Below, in pieces: positions 17,651 through 27,400 of a stretch of 64,000 nt of DNA (its first letter is position 1; the number at the start of each line of letters is the position of its first letter). Source of the DNA: Prochlorococcus marinus str. MIT 9211 (GTDB lineage: Bacteria > Cyanobacteriota > Cyanobacteriia > PCC-6307 > Cyanobiaceae); the NCBI RefSeq assembly GCF_000018585.1, contig NC_009976.1, positions 801,982 to 865,981 on the forward strand. Reading direction: 5' to 3'. The notes under the pieces were generated by a model. It ran no database searches, was not told the DNA's origin, and worked only from the letters and a program-made list of their open reading frames with translations. The position numbers and the translations under genes were made by a program.

Positions 17651-18361
17651 TTATTGACTATCTTCTTTCTTAATTTTTCTAGAAAAACCCCATAAGAATA
17701 TAGAGGCTAATATTATAAAGAAATAACTATCAGATATATTTATAGATAAAATAAGTGATTGTACAAATAACTTTAGAGCAACTAGTCCTACAGCGATATA
17801 ACCTGCTGCTTCTAAGTTTACAAAGATTTCTAGCCAACGTATAAAGAAATCTGCTGTAAACCTAAGGGCAATTACTCCAACAACAGTTCCAGTTATTATT
17901 AATAATAATTGGTCGCTAATTGCTACAGCTGCTGTAACACTGTCAATAGAAAATGCTAGATCAGTTATAGCTAACAAAACTACAATTTGTAACATGGAGA
18001 GAGTTTCTTTGCTGCTCGATTCCTTTGTTGTAGAATCCTCAATACTAAGGAAAAAGCGTATTACTAATGTAAAAAGATATATTGATGCAGTAAGTTGGAC
18101 AATAGAGTATCTAATTATATAATTGGCTGTAACTAAGAGGACCATTCTAAGAATTAGAGAAATAAATATGCCAATATTTAAAGCCTTTCGTTGTAATTCT
18201 ATATTTCGTAACTGCCTTGTGATTGAAGCCAATGCGACTGCATTATCTGCGGATAAAACTATCTCCAAAATAATTATCAGAGGTAGTAAAGGAGCTATTT
18301 CTACCCAGCGGTCTATTCCATCAAGTATTGGTGTAAGTGAATCTAATGATGCTGAGTCCAT
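17651..18361 (-). CDS. TerC family integral membrane protein
   Basis: A 236-residue protein with about seven hydrophobic helices and the family marks LEIVLSADNAVALA near residue 37 and TDLAFSIDSVTAAVAI near residue 133, which place paired Asp residues in the membrane. TerC proteins include Mn2+ exporters (MeeF/MeeY type) and the plant thylakoid TerC involved in thylakoid assembly. Metal export or membrane-protein insertion are both possible. It converges on fmt with 9 bases between stops. Confidence 0.85.
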   Translation of the reverse strand: MDSASLDSLTPILDGIDRWVEIAPLLPLIIILEIVLSADNAVALASITRQLRNIELQRKALNIGIFISLILRMVLLVTANYIIRYSIVQLTASIYLFTLVIRFFLSIEDSTTKESSSKETLSMLQIVVLLAITDLAFSIDSVTAAVAISDQLLLIITGTVVGVIALRFTADFFIRWLEIFVNLEAAGYIAVGLVALKLFVQSLILSINISDSYFFIILASIFLWGFSRKIKKEDSQ

Positions 18362-18445
18362 AACTATTAAGTTCTGCTTCTTGTTAGGAGCTACTGTATG
18401 TTATGAATACAATTAAGACTAACATTTATTTAAATATAAGATACT

Positions 18446-19129
18446 ATGCAGTTCCATTCAGAACTATCCTATGCAGATTCTCAGGTTGTCATAGTAAAGG
18501 TTGTAGCAGTGGTTAAAGATCAGAAGATAGGATCCGCTCTAGGCCAGGGACAAACGGCTGAAGAAGCGGAAGATAATGCACTAAAGCGAATAGAATCTAG
18601 GTTAAGAGAGTCAGATGGAATAAAATATAGCCAGATTGGTAAGAACTCCGATTCTTTGAATAACTTAGATAAGACTCCTGACAATTCACAACCCACTAAA
18701 ACTAATATTTCTAGTCATTCAAATAATCAGATTGTACATAATGAAGACTGGAGTAATGAACTGATACAGCTTGATGAAGAGATTAATAGAATTGGTTGGG
18801 ACAAAGAGTCTGAAAGTATATTCCTAAACAATATTCTAGGATTTAACAATAGAAATAAAATTATTGACATTAACGATATGCACTTAATCCTTCAATTATT
18901 AAAAAATGTTAGAACCGGCGAGTCAGTTCAATCTTTTTCACATTTATCTAATAGAGAGCATCTTATTAAAGACTCCAACGAAAAATTAAAGACTTTAAAA
19001 TTAACTCTAGATAAGGCCAGACAACTATTATTTAATAATTTCAATGTATATTCAAGATCCGACCTCAGCAATAAACAACTTCTAATGTTTAACCTAATCC
19101 TCTCTAACGAAAAGAAATTAACTACTTGA
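18446..19129 (+). CDS. hypothetical protein upstream of mfd
   Basis: A 227-residue soluble protein. The N-terminal 55 residues (VVIVKVVAVVKDQKIGSALG, then GQTAEEAEDNALKRI) form a beta-rich unit ending in an amphipathic helix, loosely like the start of Rad52-type domains. The rest is polar and helical with a Ser/Asn-rich linker (about 65-95). No known catalytic motif is seen. It precedes mfd by 36 bases on the same strand, so a repair link is conceivable but not shown. Confidence 0.6.
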   Translation: MQFHSELSYADSQVVIVKVVAVVKDQKIGSALGQGQTAEEAEDNALKRIESRLRESDGIKYSQIGKNSDSLNNLDKTPDNSQPTKTNISSHSNNQIVHNEDWSNELIQLDEEINRIGWDKESESIFLNNILGFNNRNKIIDINDMHLILQLLKNVRTGESVQSFSHLSNREHLIKDSNEKLKTLKLTLDKARQLLFNNFNVYSRSDLSNKQLLMFNLILSNEKKLTT

Positions 19130-19165
19130 ACTAATTATAACAAACCTATATAAAAATTAATTATT

Positions 19166-22100
19166 ATGTCATTAGAACCAATAATTGACAAATTAAAAGA
19201 ATCGTCTTTAACTTCTCAATTAATAGAACGGATACAACGAAATAACAGATTAATCTTAACGGGAGGTTCAAAAACTGCTAAAACTATTATATCAACCACA
19301 ATTTCAAAAGCTGAGAAACTACCACTAATAGTCATTGTTCCAACATTAGAAGAAACAACAAGATGGTATTCAATTCTAAATAATTTCTCTTGGGATTCAC
19401 TTTATATATATCCAACATCAGAAAATTCCCCATATGAATCTATACCACCGACAACTGAGATATTATGGGGACAATTACAAGTTTTGACTGAGCTTTGCTC
19501 TAATGATACTAATAACATCGCCATAGTTACAACAGAAAGAGCTCTTCAACCACATTTACCTCCAAAGGACTCTTTTTTAACATCATGCCTATCTTTAGTT
19601 AAGGAAAATATATTTGATCTAGATAAGTTAGCCATTAATTTAACAAACCTTGGATATTCTAAAACAACTACTACCGAAGAGGAAGGTCAATGGAGTCGAA
19701 GAGGCGATATCTTGGATATTTATCCGGTCAACTATGAATCTCCAATACGGTTAGAATTTTATGGCGATAATATAGATAAAATAAAGGAATTCGACCCAGT
19801 TTCTCAACGTTCTCTTGATGAAATAAATCAGGTAATAATCTCACCGGTCAACTTTGATATATTAATAGCGAATAAGCTATCTTCTTTCACTCCAGAAATT
19901 CTGGCTAAATATTTTGACGCCGACTCTATCGATAAGCTTAAAAATAATATAATACCTTCTGGTATAAGACGTTATCTAGGACTAGCCTGGACAAGCCCTT
20001 CTTCCCTTATAGATTTTATAGATAATTCATCACTAATTATTACAGATGAACCAAATCAATGTAATTCCCATTCAACAGCCTGGACAGAGCATGTCTCAGA
20101 AACCTATCATCAATTAGAAACTAATTTAGAGTTAAATGATAATAATTTAGCTCTTCCTCCAAATAACCTTCATTCTACTTTTACTACTAATTATGACTTG
20201 CTAAATGGATTTTATGGCTTAGATACTACAGATTTTATTGATCAATATAATAGAGAGAATATATTTGATATTTCCTCCAAACAAATTCTTACCTATCCAA
20301 ATCAATTCGGAAGGTTAAGTGAAATGCTCAAGAAATATCAAAATGATAAGTTTAAAATCTTTATTTATTCAGCCCAACCTAGTAGAACTAGCTCTCTGCT
20401 AAATGAACACGATTGTATTTCAGTATTCGTAGAAAATTCTAAAGATAGCTTACGCATTAAGACATTACTAGATCAAAATACACCTGTTGCTCTCAGAAGT
20501 TCATCAAACTTTGATTTAGAAGGGATTAATTTTCTTCCTTGGAAAATACTTCTACTAACAGATAAGGAATTTTATGGACAACAACTTGTCAGTCATAGTG
20601 GTTACGTAAGGAGAAGAAAAAGATCAGCTAGTAAAAGTATTGATCATAATAAATTAAGAACTGGGGACTATGTTGTACATAGAAATCATGGTATAGGTAA
20701 ATTCATTAAAATAGAAAAATTTGTTATCTCTCAAGAAAGTAGAGATTATTTATTAGTCCAGTATCAAGACGGTACTTTACGTGTAGCCGCAGATCAACTT
20801 GGTTCTCTTGGCCGCTATAGATCATCTTCTGACAAATCACCTAGGATTGGAAAGTTAGGAGGTACAGCTTGGCTTAATGCAAAGGAAAAAGCACGAAAAT
20901 CAATTAACAAAGTTGCTATAGATTTAATTAGGCTTTACGCAGAGAGGAATAAAACTGAGGGCTATAGTTTCCCTCCTGATGCTCCTTGGCAATCTGAACT
21001 TGAAGATGCATTCCAATATGAGCCTACTCATGATCAACTCACTGCAATTAAGGATGTCAAAAATGATATGGAAAAACCCAAACCCATGGATAGACTTGTT
21101 TGTGGCGATGTTGGCTATGGAAAAACGGAAGTAGCGATTAGGGCTCTTTTTAAAGCTATTATATCCGGAAAACAAGCAGCATTACTCGCTCCAACAACTA
21201 TCCTATCTCAACAGCATTGGCGTACGTTATCTGATCGATTTGCTCCTTATCCAATTAAAATTGCGCTTTTAAATCGATTCAAGACTTCAAGAGAAAAGAA
21301 TGCAATTGTAGAAGAACTGAAAAGCGGAACTATAGATTTAGTTGTAGGTACCCATTTAATACTTTCCAACAAGGTTTGTTTTAAAGATTTAGGTTTATTA
21401 GTAGTTGATGAAGAGCAACGGTTTGGTGTAAAGCAAAAGGAGCGTATTAAACAATTTAAAAAAAATATAGATGTTCTTACTCTTACTGCTACACCAATTC
21501 CTAGGACTTTGTATATGAGTCTATCGGGAGTTAGAGAAATGAGTCTTATTACTACCCCCCCTCCTCTACGAAGGGCTATTAAAACTCATTTAATTCCCTA
21601 TGAGGAAGAAGCAATCAGAAGTGCTATATGCCAGGAGATTGATAGAGGAGGTCAAATATTTTATGTCGTCCCACGAATTGAAGGTATAACTGATATTGCT
21701 ACAAAATTAAGTAATATGATTCCGAAAATAAGAATATTAATAGCACATGGTCAAATGGATGAAGGTGAATTAGAAAGCTCAATGATAGCTTTTAATGACT
21801 GGGAAGCAGACTTAATGCTTTGTACTACAATAGTTGAGAGCGGTTTAGACATTCCTAGAGTTAATACAATATTAATTGAGGATGCTCAGCAGTTTGGCCT
21901 GTCACAGCTTTATCAATTAAGAGGAAGAGTTGGTCGCAGTGGTGTTCAGGCTCATGCTTGGCTACTTTATCCAAGTAATACGACAATTAATGATAAAGCT
22001 AAGCAACGATTACAAGCAATCCAGGAATTTAGCCAATTAGGAAGTGGGTATCAATTGTCTATGCGTGATATGGAAATAAGAGGGGTTGGAAACTTAATAG

Positions 22101-22675
22101 GCCTACAGCAGAGTGGACAGATGGAAGCAATTGGTTTTGATATGTATATGGAAATGCTACAAGAATGTATTTCAGATCTAGAAGGACATGAAATACCAAA
22201 AGTTGATGAAACTCTTATAGATTTACCAATTAACGCATTTATACCAGGTAATTGGATAGTTGATAACCAAGAAAAAATTTCAGCTTATAAGGCAGCAACT
22301 GATTGCCATACATCAGGAAAACTTATTGAATTGGGTCTTGCATGGTCAGACAGATATGGTGCCTTGCCTAAACCTGTCTCCTCGTTAATGCAAGTAATGC
22401 AAATTAAACTAGTCGGTAAAAGTTTAGGATTTTCCCGTATTCGGCAGATAAAACCAAATATTATTTTAGAAACTAAAATGAAGGAATCTACTTTTAAAGT
22501 TCTTAGGAATGGAATCGATAAGAGCTTACACAGTAGGATACTATATAAGAAAGGCAATTCTTCTTCGGAGGTATTACTTAGAGGACTTGCGAATCAACCC
22601 ATCGAAAAACAGTTGGATATCCTATTTGAATGGCTATCCAAAATGAAGGATGCTACAACAAACCTAGAATTATAA
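19166..22675 (+). CDS. mfd: transcription-repair coupling factor Mfd
   Basis: Removes stalled RNA polymerase at DNA lesions and recruits UvrA. The 1169-residue protein has the UvrB-like N-terminus, then the RNA-polymerase-interacting domain (near 495-570, LRTGDYVVHRNHGIGKF). The RecG-like translocase follows with Walker A GDVGYGKTEVA (about 650) and DEEQ box VVDEEQRFG, then LTLTATPIPRTL and motif VI QLRGRVGRSG. The C-terminal UvrA-interaction region follows. Its stop is one base from the stop of the convergent thioredoxin-like gene, so there is no room for a separate terminator. Confidence 0.97.
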   Translation: MSLEPIIDKLKESSLTSQLIERIQRNNRLILTGGSKTAKTIISTTISKAEKLPLIVIVPTLEETTRWYSILNNFSWDSLYIYPTSENSPYESIPPTTEILWGQLQVLTELCSNDTNNIAIVTTERALQPHLPPKDSFLTSCLSLVKENIFDLDKLAINLTNLGYSKTTTTEEEGQWSRRGDILDIYPVNYESPIRLEFYGDNIDKIKEFDPVSQRSLDEINQVIISPVNFDILIANKLSSFTPEILAKYFDADSIDKLKNNIIPSGIRRYLGLAWTSPSSLIDFIDNSSLIITDEPNQCNSHSTAWTEHVSETYHQLETNLELNDNNLALPPNNLHSTFTTNYDLLNGFYGLDTTDFIDQYNRENIFDISSKQILTYPNQFGRLSEMLKKYQNDKFKIFIYSAQPSRTSSLLNEHDCISVFVENSKDSLRIKTLLDQNTPVALRSSSNFDLEGINFLPWKILLLTDKEFYGQQLVSHSGYVRRRKRSASKSIDHNKLRTGDYVVHRNHGIGKFIKIEKFVISQESRDYLLVQYQDGTLRVAADQLGSLGRYRSSSDKSPRIGKLGGTAWLNAKEKARKSINKVAIDLIRLYAERNKTEGYSFPPDAPWQSELEDAFQYEPTHDQLTAIKDVKNDMEKPKPMDRLVCGDVGYGKTEVAIRALFKAIISGKQAALLAPTTILSQQHWRTLSDRFAPYPIKIALLNRFKTSREKNAIVEELKSGTIDLVVGTHLILSNKVCFKDLGLLVVDEEQRFGVKQKERIKQFKKNIDVLTLTATPIPRTLYMSLSGVREMSLITTPPPLRRAIKTHLIPYEEEAIRSAICQEIDRGGQIFYVVPRIEGITDIATKLSNMIPKIRILIAHGQMDEGELESSMIAFNDWEADLMLCTTIVESGLDIPRVNTILIEDAQQFGLSQLYQLRGRVGRSGVQAHAWLLYPSNTTINDKAKQRLQAIQEFSQLGSGYQLSMRDMEIRGVGNLIGLQQSGQMEAIGFDMYMEMLQECISDLEGHEIPKVDETLIDLPINAFIPGNWIVDNQEKISAYKAATDCHTSGKLIELGLAWSDRYGALPKPVSSLMQVMQIKLVGKSLGFSRIRQIKPNIILETKMKESTFKVLRNGIDKSLHSRILYKKGNSSSEVLLRGLANQPIEKQLDILFEWLSKMKDATTNLEL

Positions 22676-22676
22676 T

Positions 22677-22985
22677 TTACTTTGAAATAATTGCTTTAAG
22701 CTTGCTTCTAAAATCTCCCTTTTGCATTCCACCTTTGATCTCTCCTTTAATAGTAAATTCTTCTTCAGGATTACTCACTATTAAATAAGTTGGCCATCCC
22801 ATTCCTTCCTTATTCGGATATTGTTTTAATAAAATCCTACGATATTTTCTATATACTTGAGTTTCTTGAAGTACAACATTTATGAATTCACATTCAAGTT
22901 CATTCGAGACCTTAGAATCATAGTGACTCATTTTATGACATGTGCCGCAATCCTCTGAGCTAAATTTAATGACTGAGTATTTCAT
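22677..22985 (-). CDS. thioredoxin-like protein
   Basis: A 102-residue protein with a CxxC redox site CGTC (residues 17-20, in SSEDCGTCHKM), placed where thioredoxin has WCGPC. It then has VVLQETQVYRKYR and a cis-Pro strand WPTYLIV. It lacks the tryptophan before the active site and is short at both ends, so it is a thioredoxin-fold variant. There is no signal peptide, so it should be cytoplasmic. Partner unknown. Confidence 0.75.
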   Translation of the reverse strand: MKYSVIKFSSEDCGTCHKMSHYDSKVSNELECEFINVVLQETQVYRKYRRILLKQYPNKEGMGWPTYLIVSNPEEEFTIKGEIKGGMQKGDFRSKLKAIISK

Positions 22986-23068
22986 AAAATTTGGTGTTTT
23001 TTAAATTATATATCTTATATATCAATAGATTATACTTGAAATATAATTTAAAAATTAGTAACTATCTC

Positions 23069-23449
23069 TCATACAAATAATTTCTTGATTAAACCCAACG
23101 AGGAGCCAAAGAGTAATATTGATGATATACACAGAAATATTAGTAGGTCAGTACTTCCTTCGCCAAAAAGAAGAAGAGATATGTTAATTAGTGAAGCAAT
23201 AGAAGACAGTAGAACTATTATTAGAGATAAACTCAATACTATTCTAGTTAAATAAATGGGAATCTGCATAGACCTGGAAAATGATTTAAACTTCTGAAGA
23301 TCATTGGTTATATAAATAAAATTTAATATTAGACATATTCCTAAGGGTACCCATAAAAACGATTGAGCAAGGTATAGATTTATAAAATGAATACTTGATA
23401 ATATTAATGAGAGAATAACTACAATTCTAGAATGGCTATAGTCAACCAT
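23069..23449 (-). CDS. hypothetical four-helix membrane protein
   Basis: A 126-residue protein made almost entirely of four hydrophobic helices (about 8-26, 30-48, 64-88 and 98-118) with a basic loop after the second (NDLQKFKSFSRSM). No motif is recognised. It belongs to a minus-strand run of small membrane and soluble proteins between the thioredoxin-like gene and dapB. Confidence 0.5.
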   Translation of the reverse strand: MVDYSHSRIVVILSLILSSIHFINLYLAQSFLWVPLGICLILNFIYITNDLQKFKSFSRSMQIPIYLTRIVLSLSLIIVLLSSIASLINISLLLFGEGSTDLLIFLCISSILLFGSSLGLIKKLFV

Positions 23450-23573
23450 AGTATTGAGTAGTAAAAAATTGTCAGTTTTACTTTATAGGTTTAATAGAAG
23501 TATTAATTTATAAGAATTATATCTTTTAAAGTAATTTTACAATAATGAGTTACTACCTACTTTATAAGTTCTC

Positions 23574-23954
23574 TTAACTATTATTAATTTTATTTGTATT
23601 TAAAAGCATAATTAGGATTCGAAATAATCGTACTGATCCACCTATTATAAGGATAAGGCTTGTAACTAGTAATAGTAATACGACAAAGGCTCCACTAATC
23701 TTAGCAAATGATTCAACTAGTTGGGTCAAGCTATCAGAGACCTCTTTCCATATTTCTAAAAAGAAGGTTTGTAGATTAAAACCATTGGGAAGTGTATTAA
23801 GGAATAAAATAAGGTTACTGCCAGTAACAAGCATTATTAACGCTTCTATTAAATTTCTAAGTACAGTCTTATTTTTTTTTGCGGACTTGCCTCTGAAAAT
23901 ATATTGTGAGGAGAGCTTCCTTTTTCTTTTTGATCCTGAAGAGGTCATATACAT
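23574..23954 (-). CDS. hypothetical membrane protein with basic N-terminus
   Basis: A 126-residue protein with a strongly basic first 35 residues (KRKRKLSSQ and KSAKKNK), then two hydrophobic helices (about 36-53 and 87-117) around an amphipathic loop. The basic start should face the cytoplasm. An alternative start is the second ATG at residue 3. I recognise no family. The neighbours give no clear clue. Confidence 0.5.
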   Translation of the reverse strand: MYMTSSGSKRKRKLSSQYIFRGKSAKKNKTVLRNLIEALIMLVTGSNLILFLNTLPNGFNLQTFFLEIWKEVSDSLTQLVESFAKISGAFVVLLLLVTSLILIIGGSVRLFRILIMLLNTNKINNS

Positions 23955-24021
23955 CTATATGTTATAGATCTGTTAGATCTCTACAATTTTGACAATTAAA
24001 TAGAAATAGTCAACTTGACGT

Positions 24022-24627
24022 CTATTTCTTAATGTAATTTGTGCCTGATTTTACATTCTCGTATTGTGAGTTTTGATGTTGTAATTCTGGTATTAAAAGA
24101 AAGCTTGTTGAGGATATAACCAATGAAATTACAGCCACAATAGGTGCAGAAAAAAACCTTAGAAGAAGCTTGCTAGAAATAAGCTCGGAAGCATTGAGGC
24201 CCTTTTCCTTTGGAATATCCCAATTAATAAGTACTCTTGAATCTGTTCTGAGTTGATCAAAACATCTTGTTAGATCTGTCAGTTCCGCATCATCGATGAC
24301 TATTTCGACAGGAGATACTCCTTCTTTAGTACTTGTTAGAACAAGTAAATGACCTGAAGAATTATTTGGTGAAATGGTAACGAAATCTCCTTGCTTGCCT
24401 ATCTTCTTCTTGATGCCTGATAAGCGATAACGTGAATATTGCAGGACAGAATTCATAAAGCATTGAAGATGCTCTTTTTTACCTTCTAATTCAGGGCCAC
24501 CAATTAGCTTTAACCTCCATAGTAAAAGTATTGAAATCGTATCTATACTTAAACCTAGGGAAGCATCGGCTATTCCTTCTAGTTCAAGCCTTGCTGAAGC
24601 CTGATCGTACCTGTAATTCTGTTTCAT
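24022..24627 (-). CDS. DUF4335 family protein
   Basis: A 201-residue protein. It opens MKQNYRYDQASARLELEGIA, has a central beta-rich stretch with GHLLVLTSTKEG and a later LTDLTRCFDQLRTDSRV. A single hydrophobic segment near residues 159-178 probably anchors it. This order fits DUF4335, found only in cyanobacteria and nearly always next to DUF3038, as here. The two genes overlap by four bases. No function is known. Confidence 0.7.
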   Translation of the reverse strand: MKQNYRYDQASARLELEGIADASLGLSIDTISILLLWRLKLIGGPELEGKKEHLQCFMNSVLQYSRYRLSGIKKKIGKQGDFVTISPNNSSGHLLVLTSTKEGVSPVEIVIDDAELTDLTRCFDQLRTDSRVLINWDIPKEKGLNASELISSKLLLRFFSAPIVAVISLVISSTSFLLIPELQHQNSQYENVKSGTNYIKK

Positions 24628-25175
24628 GTATTGTCTAGAAGTGATGCTCTAAGCCTATTAATTCCTCCAGGGCCAGAGCTTAGTGCAAGAGAAATTATAA
24701 TATCTCGGTAGAATTCGGTATCGTTGGTATTTAGATACTTTTTTACTGCTCCTTTTCCAAGATTCATCCTCTCTTCAATTAATTCATTAAACCTTTTTTT
24801 AAAGGAAAGCCATCTCTGAGCATTAATTTTCTCTGGTTCTTTAGAGGAAAGAAGGATTCTAATTTTTGGGTAGAAATAATCTGATATAAATGATACTAAT
24901 GAAATCAATGCCTCAGCTGATTCCTGAGTTTGAATGGAGGGCTTAGATGCCCTTCGCATTGGGTTGTTACAGCGGAATTTCCACAGTTCTACTTTATTAG
25001 GAAAAAATCTATCAAGACCTAGTTGATTAGCTGCTGAAATTATTAGCTGAGGACCATTAATATCAATCGACTCAATTGCCAATAATAGAAGATCAAGCCT
25101 CTCGAAACCCTTCCTTGATATAGGACGTTTTGATGCAGGTATTCCTAAACTACTAAAGAAGCTACTAACTTTCAT
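24624..25175 (-). CDS. DUF3038 family protein
   Basis: A 183-residue helical soluble protein with FERLDLLLLAIESIDINGP near residue 24, WKFRCNNPMRR near residue 65 and a helical C-terminus. The pattern fits DUF3038, a cyanobacterial family of unknown role. Its stop overlaps the start of the DUF4335 gene (ATGA), so the pair is translationally coupled and its products probably work together. Confidence 0.72.
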   Translation of the reverse strand: MKVSSFFSSLGIPASKRPISRKGFERLDLLLLAIESIDINGPQLIISAANQLGLDRFFPNKVELWKFRCNNPMRRASKPSIQTQESAEALISLVSFISDYFYPKIRILLSSKEPEKINAQRWLSFKKRFNELIEERMNLGKGAVKKYLNTNDTEFYRDIIISLALSSGPGGINRLRASLLDNT

Positions 25176-25341
25176 GGAACTTATTCATGTGCGGTGAAGA
25201 AAGACTAATTATTAATCCTCGTTTAATGATGACACAGAGATTATAAATTGGTAGTTATGATCTATCAATTTGGAAAGTGAACACAGATTTACAGCACTAT
25301 TGTAAACCTATTATTGTATTTTTTGATCATAACTCTTTAAA

Positions 25342-25551
25342 TTAACTCTGATCCAGCCAATCCAATAGATTTTGGTAGTCTGTTACAGATATGATGCCAT
25401 ACGACCAAAGAATTATTGGAAGTGGAGCATTCTCTTCCTTTGACTTCTTTAAACCTAATTCAATGGCACTATCGCTTATCCCATAGTGACTTTTTAAGTA
25501 TATTAGTAATTTCCTGCTTGGAGGTTTGGATGGCTGACTTGTTATAATCAA
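25342..25551 (-). CDS. DUF2949 family small protein
   Basis: A 69-residue protein with the typical run LLIYLKSHYGISDSAIELGL, then PLPIILWSYGIIS and a C-terminal LLDWLD. This matches DUF2949, a short helical family common in cyanobacteria and without known function. It stands alone between two minus-strand genes, with a 166-base gap upstream in which I see no further gene. Confidence 0.72.
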   Translation of the reverse strand: MIITSQPSKPPSRKLLIYLKSHYGISDSAIELGLKKSKEENAPLPIILWSYGIISVTDYQNLLDWLDQS

Positions 25552-25574
25552 AATAGATAGAGTGTTAGTTAATT

Positions 25575-26720
25575 CTACTTGAACGGTAGCATTTTAAATA
25601 TACCATCTGTCATTAAAGCGAGAGCTACTTTCTTTATTATTCTATATCTATTTAAAATAGCAAAAATAATTATTTTTATTGGATAAAGAAGTTTGTAGTT
25701 ATTTGAGAAAATTACTATCAAAGCATTAGTAATTAGTGAAGTTAAAACAACATCTGGTACTCTGTTCAGATTATAAGAGGTTAGTATGCTGGTATTTGAA
25801 ATAGGAGAACTTTTAGATTTTTGGATTAACTTATAAAAGTATGCTACATCTCGATAGCATAAGTTAAGTCCCTGCCCTCCTACTGGATGGATAGAGTGAG
25901 ATGCTTCACCAATAAGTATTTTTCTATTATTAGTAACTGGAAATGATAATAACAAAGATGTTTTAAACTGTTGAGGAATATCAATGAGTATGTCTGGTTC
26001 TATTCCTGTAGGTAGACAAGTCGATAATAAGTCCAAGAAATGTTGCCTGTCTAATTCAAGTCTTCTTGAATTTATTTGAGCTGGACCGCTCCAAATAATT
26101 TGATAATGATCTCCTCCTAGAGGTAGAATGGCTAGAGGTCCATCCTTAGTAAATATTTCATAAGCTGAACTGGTTCTAGTTCCTCTTAAAATAACCTTAA
26201 ATGTAATACACGTCTGCTTGTATAGCCTTGACATACTTAGGATATTCCAATTTCTGCGTGATAATGAATTTTGACCGTCTGCTGCTATACACAAATCGTA
26301 GCCATCTAACTCTGGTGAAATTTCTTCTTTATTCTTGAACCTGATATTTTCTGAGTTTTGTAATTCAGTAGTTAAGACATTCATTAAATGGCAATGCTCT
26401 ATAATCCAGCCTATAGAGTTGTCTTTTAAATTATCTACTCTTAAATCGCTAAGCCTGAATATAGCCTTCCTATTGATAACAGTATCTTGCACTATAAGAC
26501 TACTAAATGATATTAACTTTGGTTTTAACTTTTCCCATAACCCAAGATCTATTAGAAGGTCTTTGGTGGAATGTGTTAAGGCATATGTTCTTGATCTTTT
26601 ATTAATAGAGGATAACGAATTTAAATCATATAAATCTATATCTAGATTTAATCTAGATAATGCTATTGCCATTAGAATACCTGTTGGCCCTGCTCCTATA
26701 ATTTTTGACGAATTATACAT
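25575..26720 (-). CDS. UbiH/COQ6-like FAD monooxygenase
   Basis: A 381-residue flavoprotein hydroxylase of the UbiH/COQ6 class, which hydroxylates aromatic rings in quinone synthesis. The FAD dinucleotide fold is at the start (IIGAGPTGILMAIALSR), the DG motif reads DLCIAADGQNS (about 135-145), and the second FAD motif reads GEASHSIHPVGGQGLNL (about 267). The first acid of that motif is Glu where most relatives have Asp. In cyanobacteria such enzymes may serve plastoquinone synthesis, in line with the ubiX gene in this window; the substrate is not known. Confidence 0.85.
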   Translation of the reverse strand: MYNSSKIIGAGPTGILMAIALSRLNLDIDLYDLNSLSSINKRSRTYALTHSTKDLLIDLGLWEKLKPKLISFSSLIVQDTVINRKAIFRLSDLRVDNLKDNSIGWIIEHCHLMNVLTTELQNSENIRFKNKEEISPELDGYDLCIAADGQNSLSRRNWNILSMSRLYKQTCITFKVILRGTRTSSAYEIFTKDGPLAILPLGGDHYQIIWSGPAQINSRRLELDRQHFLDLLSTCLPTGIEPDILIDIPQQFKTSLLLSFPVTNNRKILIGEASHSIHPVGGQGLNLCYRDVAYFYKLIQKSKSSPISNTSILTSYNLNRVPDVVLTSLITNALIVIFSNNYKLLYPIKIIIFAILNRYRIIKKVALALMTDGIFKMLPFK

Positions 26721-26755
26721 ATTATTTTATATCTGTTTAAATTTATAGTTTATTA

Positions 26756-27400
26756 TTACCTAAATCTATAGTAGCATAATTCTTCGAAGGCTGGCCTTAA
26801 TAAGTATGGGTAACTTCCAGCCCATAATTTCTCGCGTGGAAACCATGCATCGCTTGTTTTAATTATAGATTCAAACCTACTATTATTGCTAAATATTATC
26901 AATCTTACTAGGGAGCCTGTCCTTATTAACTGATGCTTGCTTTCTAAAGGAAATTTAATTTCAGTCAGGTAACCATCTTCATCGCCTATTTCTAAAAAAA
27001 TCCATGTACGTCTATTCTCAACTAACTCTAATTCACCTTTTTTATTAGCTTGCTCATGTCTATTCTCTATCTTTTCTTTAGTAAAAATATTTATGACTTC
27101 ACCCTCAAATAATGCTGATACTGGTAAACGCCGTACTTCTGCATTTTTTCTACTGGCTTCTAGAATTGGACCCCAGAGTATATAAAGAAGGCAACTTACT
27201 CCTAGTAGCAGCCAGAATGGATAGAATTGACTTGTTACTTGGCTTTGGCTTATCAGTAAGGTTATTACTCCACCAATTGAAGAAACCATTAATCGTTGAA
27301 GTATCTTTCTTGGATCTCCAGAAGCAGCATTAAATTGTTTTCCTGTAGCTACAGCAGGAATTAATTTTTCTAATTCTCCCTTTCTAAGTTTTAAGATCAT
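26756..27400 (-). CDS. conserved cyanobacterial membrane protein of unknown function
   Basis: A 214-residue protein with two hydrophobic helices (about 38-54 and 60-78) and a C-terminal soluble domain that contains WIFLEIGDEDGYLTEIKFPL. Similar proteins in cyanobacteria are sometimes labelled phosphate ABC permease, which nothing in this sequence supports. The stop of dapB touches its start, so the two genes are co-transcribed and likely coupled. Confidence 0.6.
   Translation of the reverse strand: MILKLRKGELEKLIPAVATGKQFNAASGDPRKILQRLMVSSIGGVITLLISQSQVTSQFYPFWLLLGVSCLLYILWGPILEASRKNAEVRRLPVSALFEGEVINIFTKEKIENRHEQANKKGELELVENRRTWIFLEIGDEDGYLTEIKFPLESKHQLIRTGSLVRLIIFSNNSRFESIIKTSDAWFPREKLWAGSYPYLLRPAFEELCYYRFR

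Noticed and set aside
26335-26748. A 137-codon plus-strand frame opposite the UbiH-like gene
   Set aside because: It mirrors the minus-strand monooxygenase, which shows intact FAD motifs throughout. No independent motif or start signal was seen.
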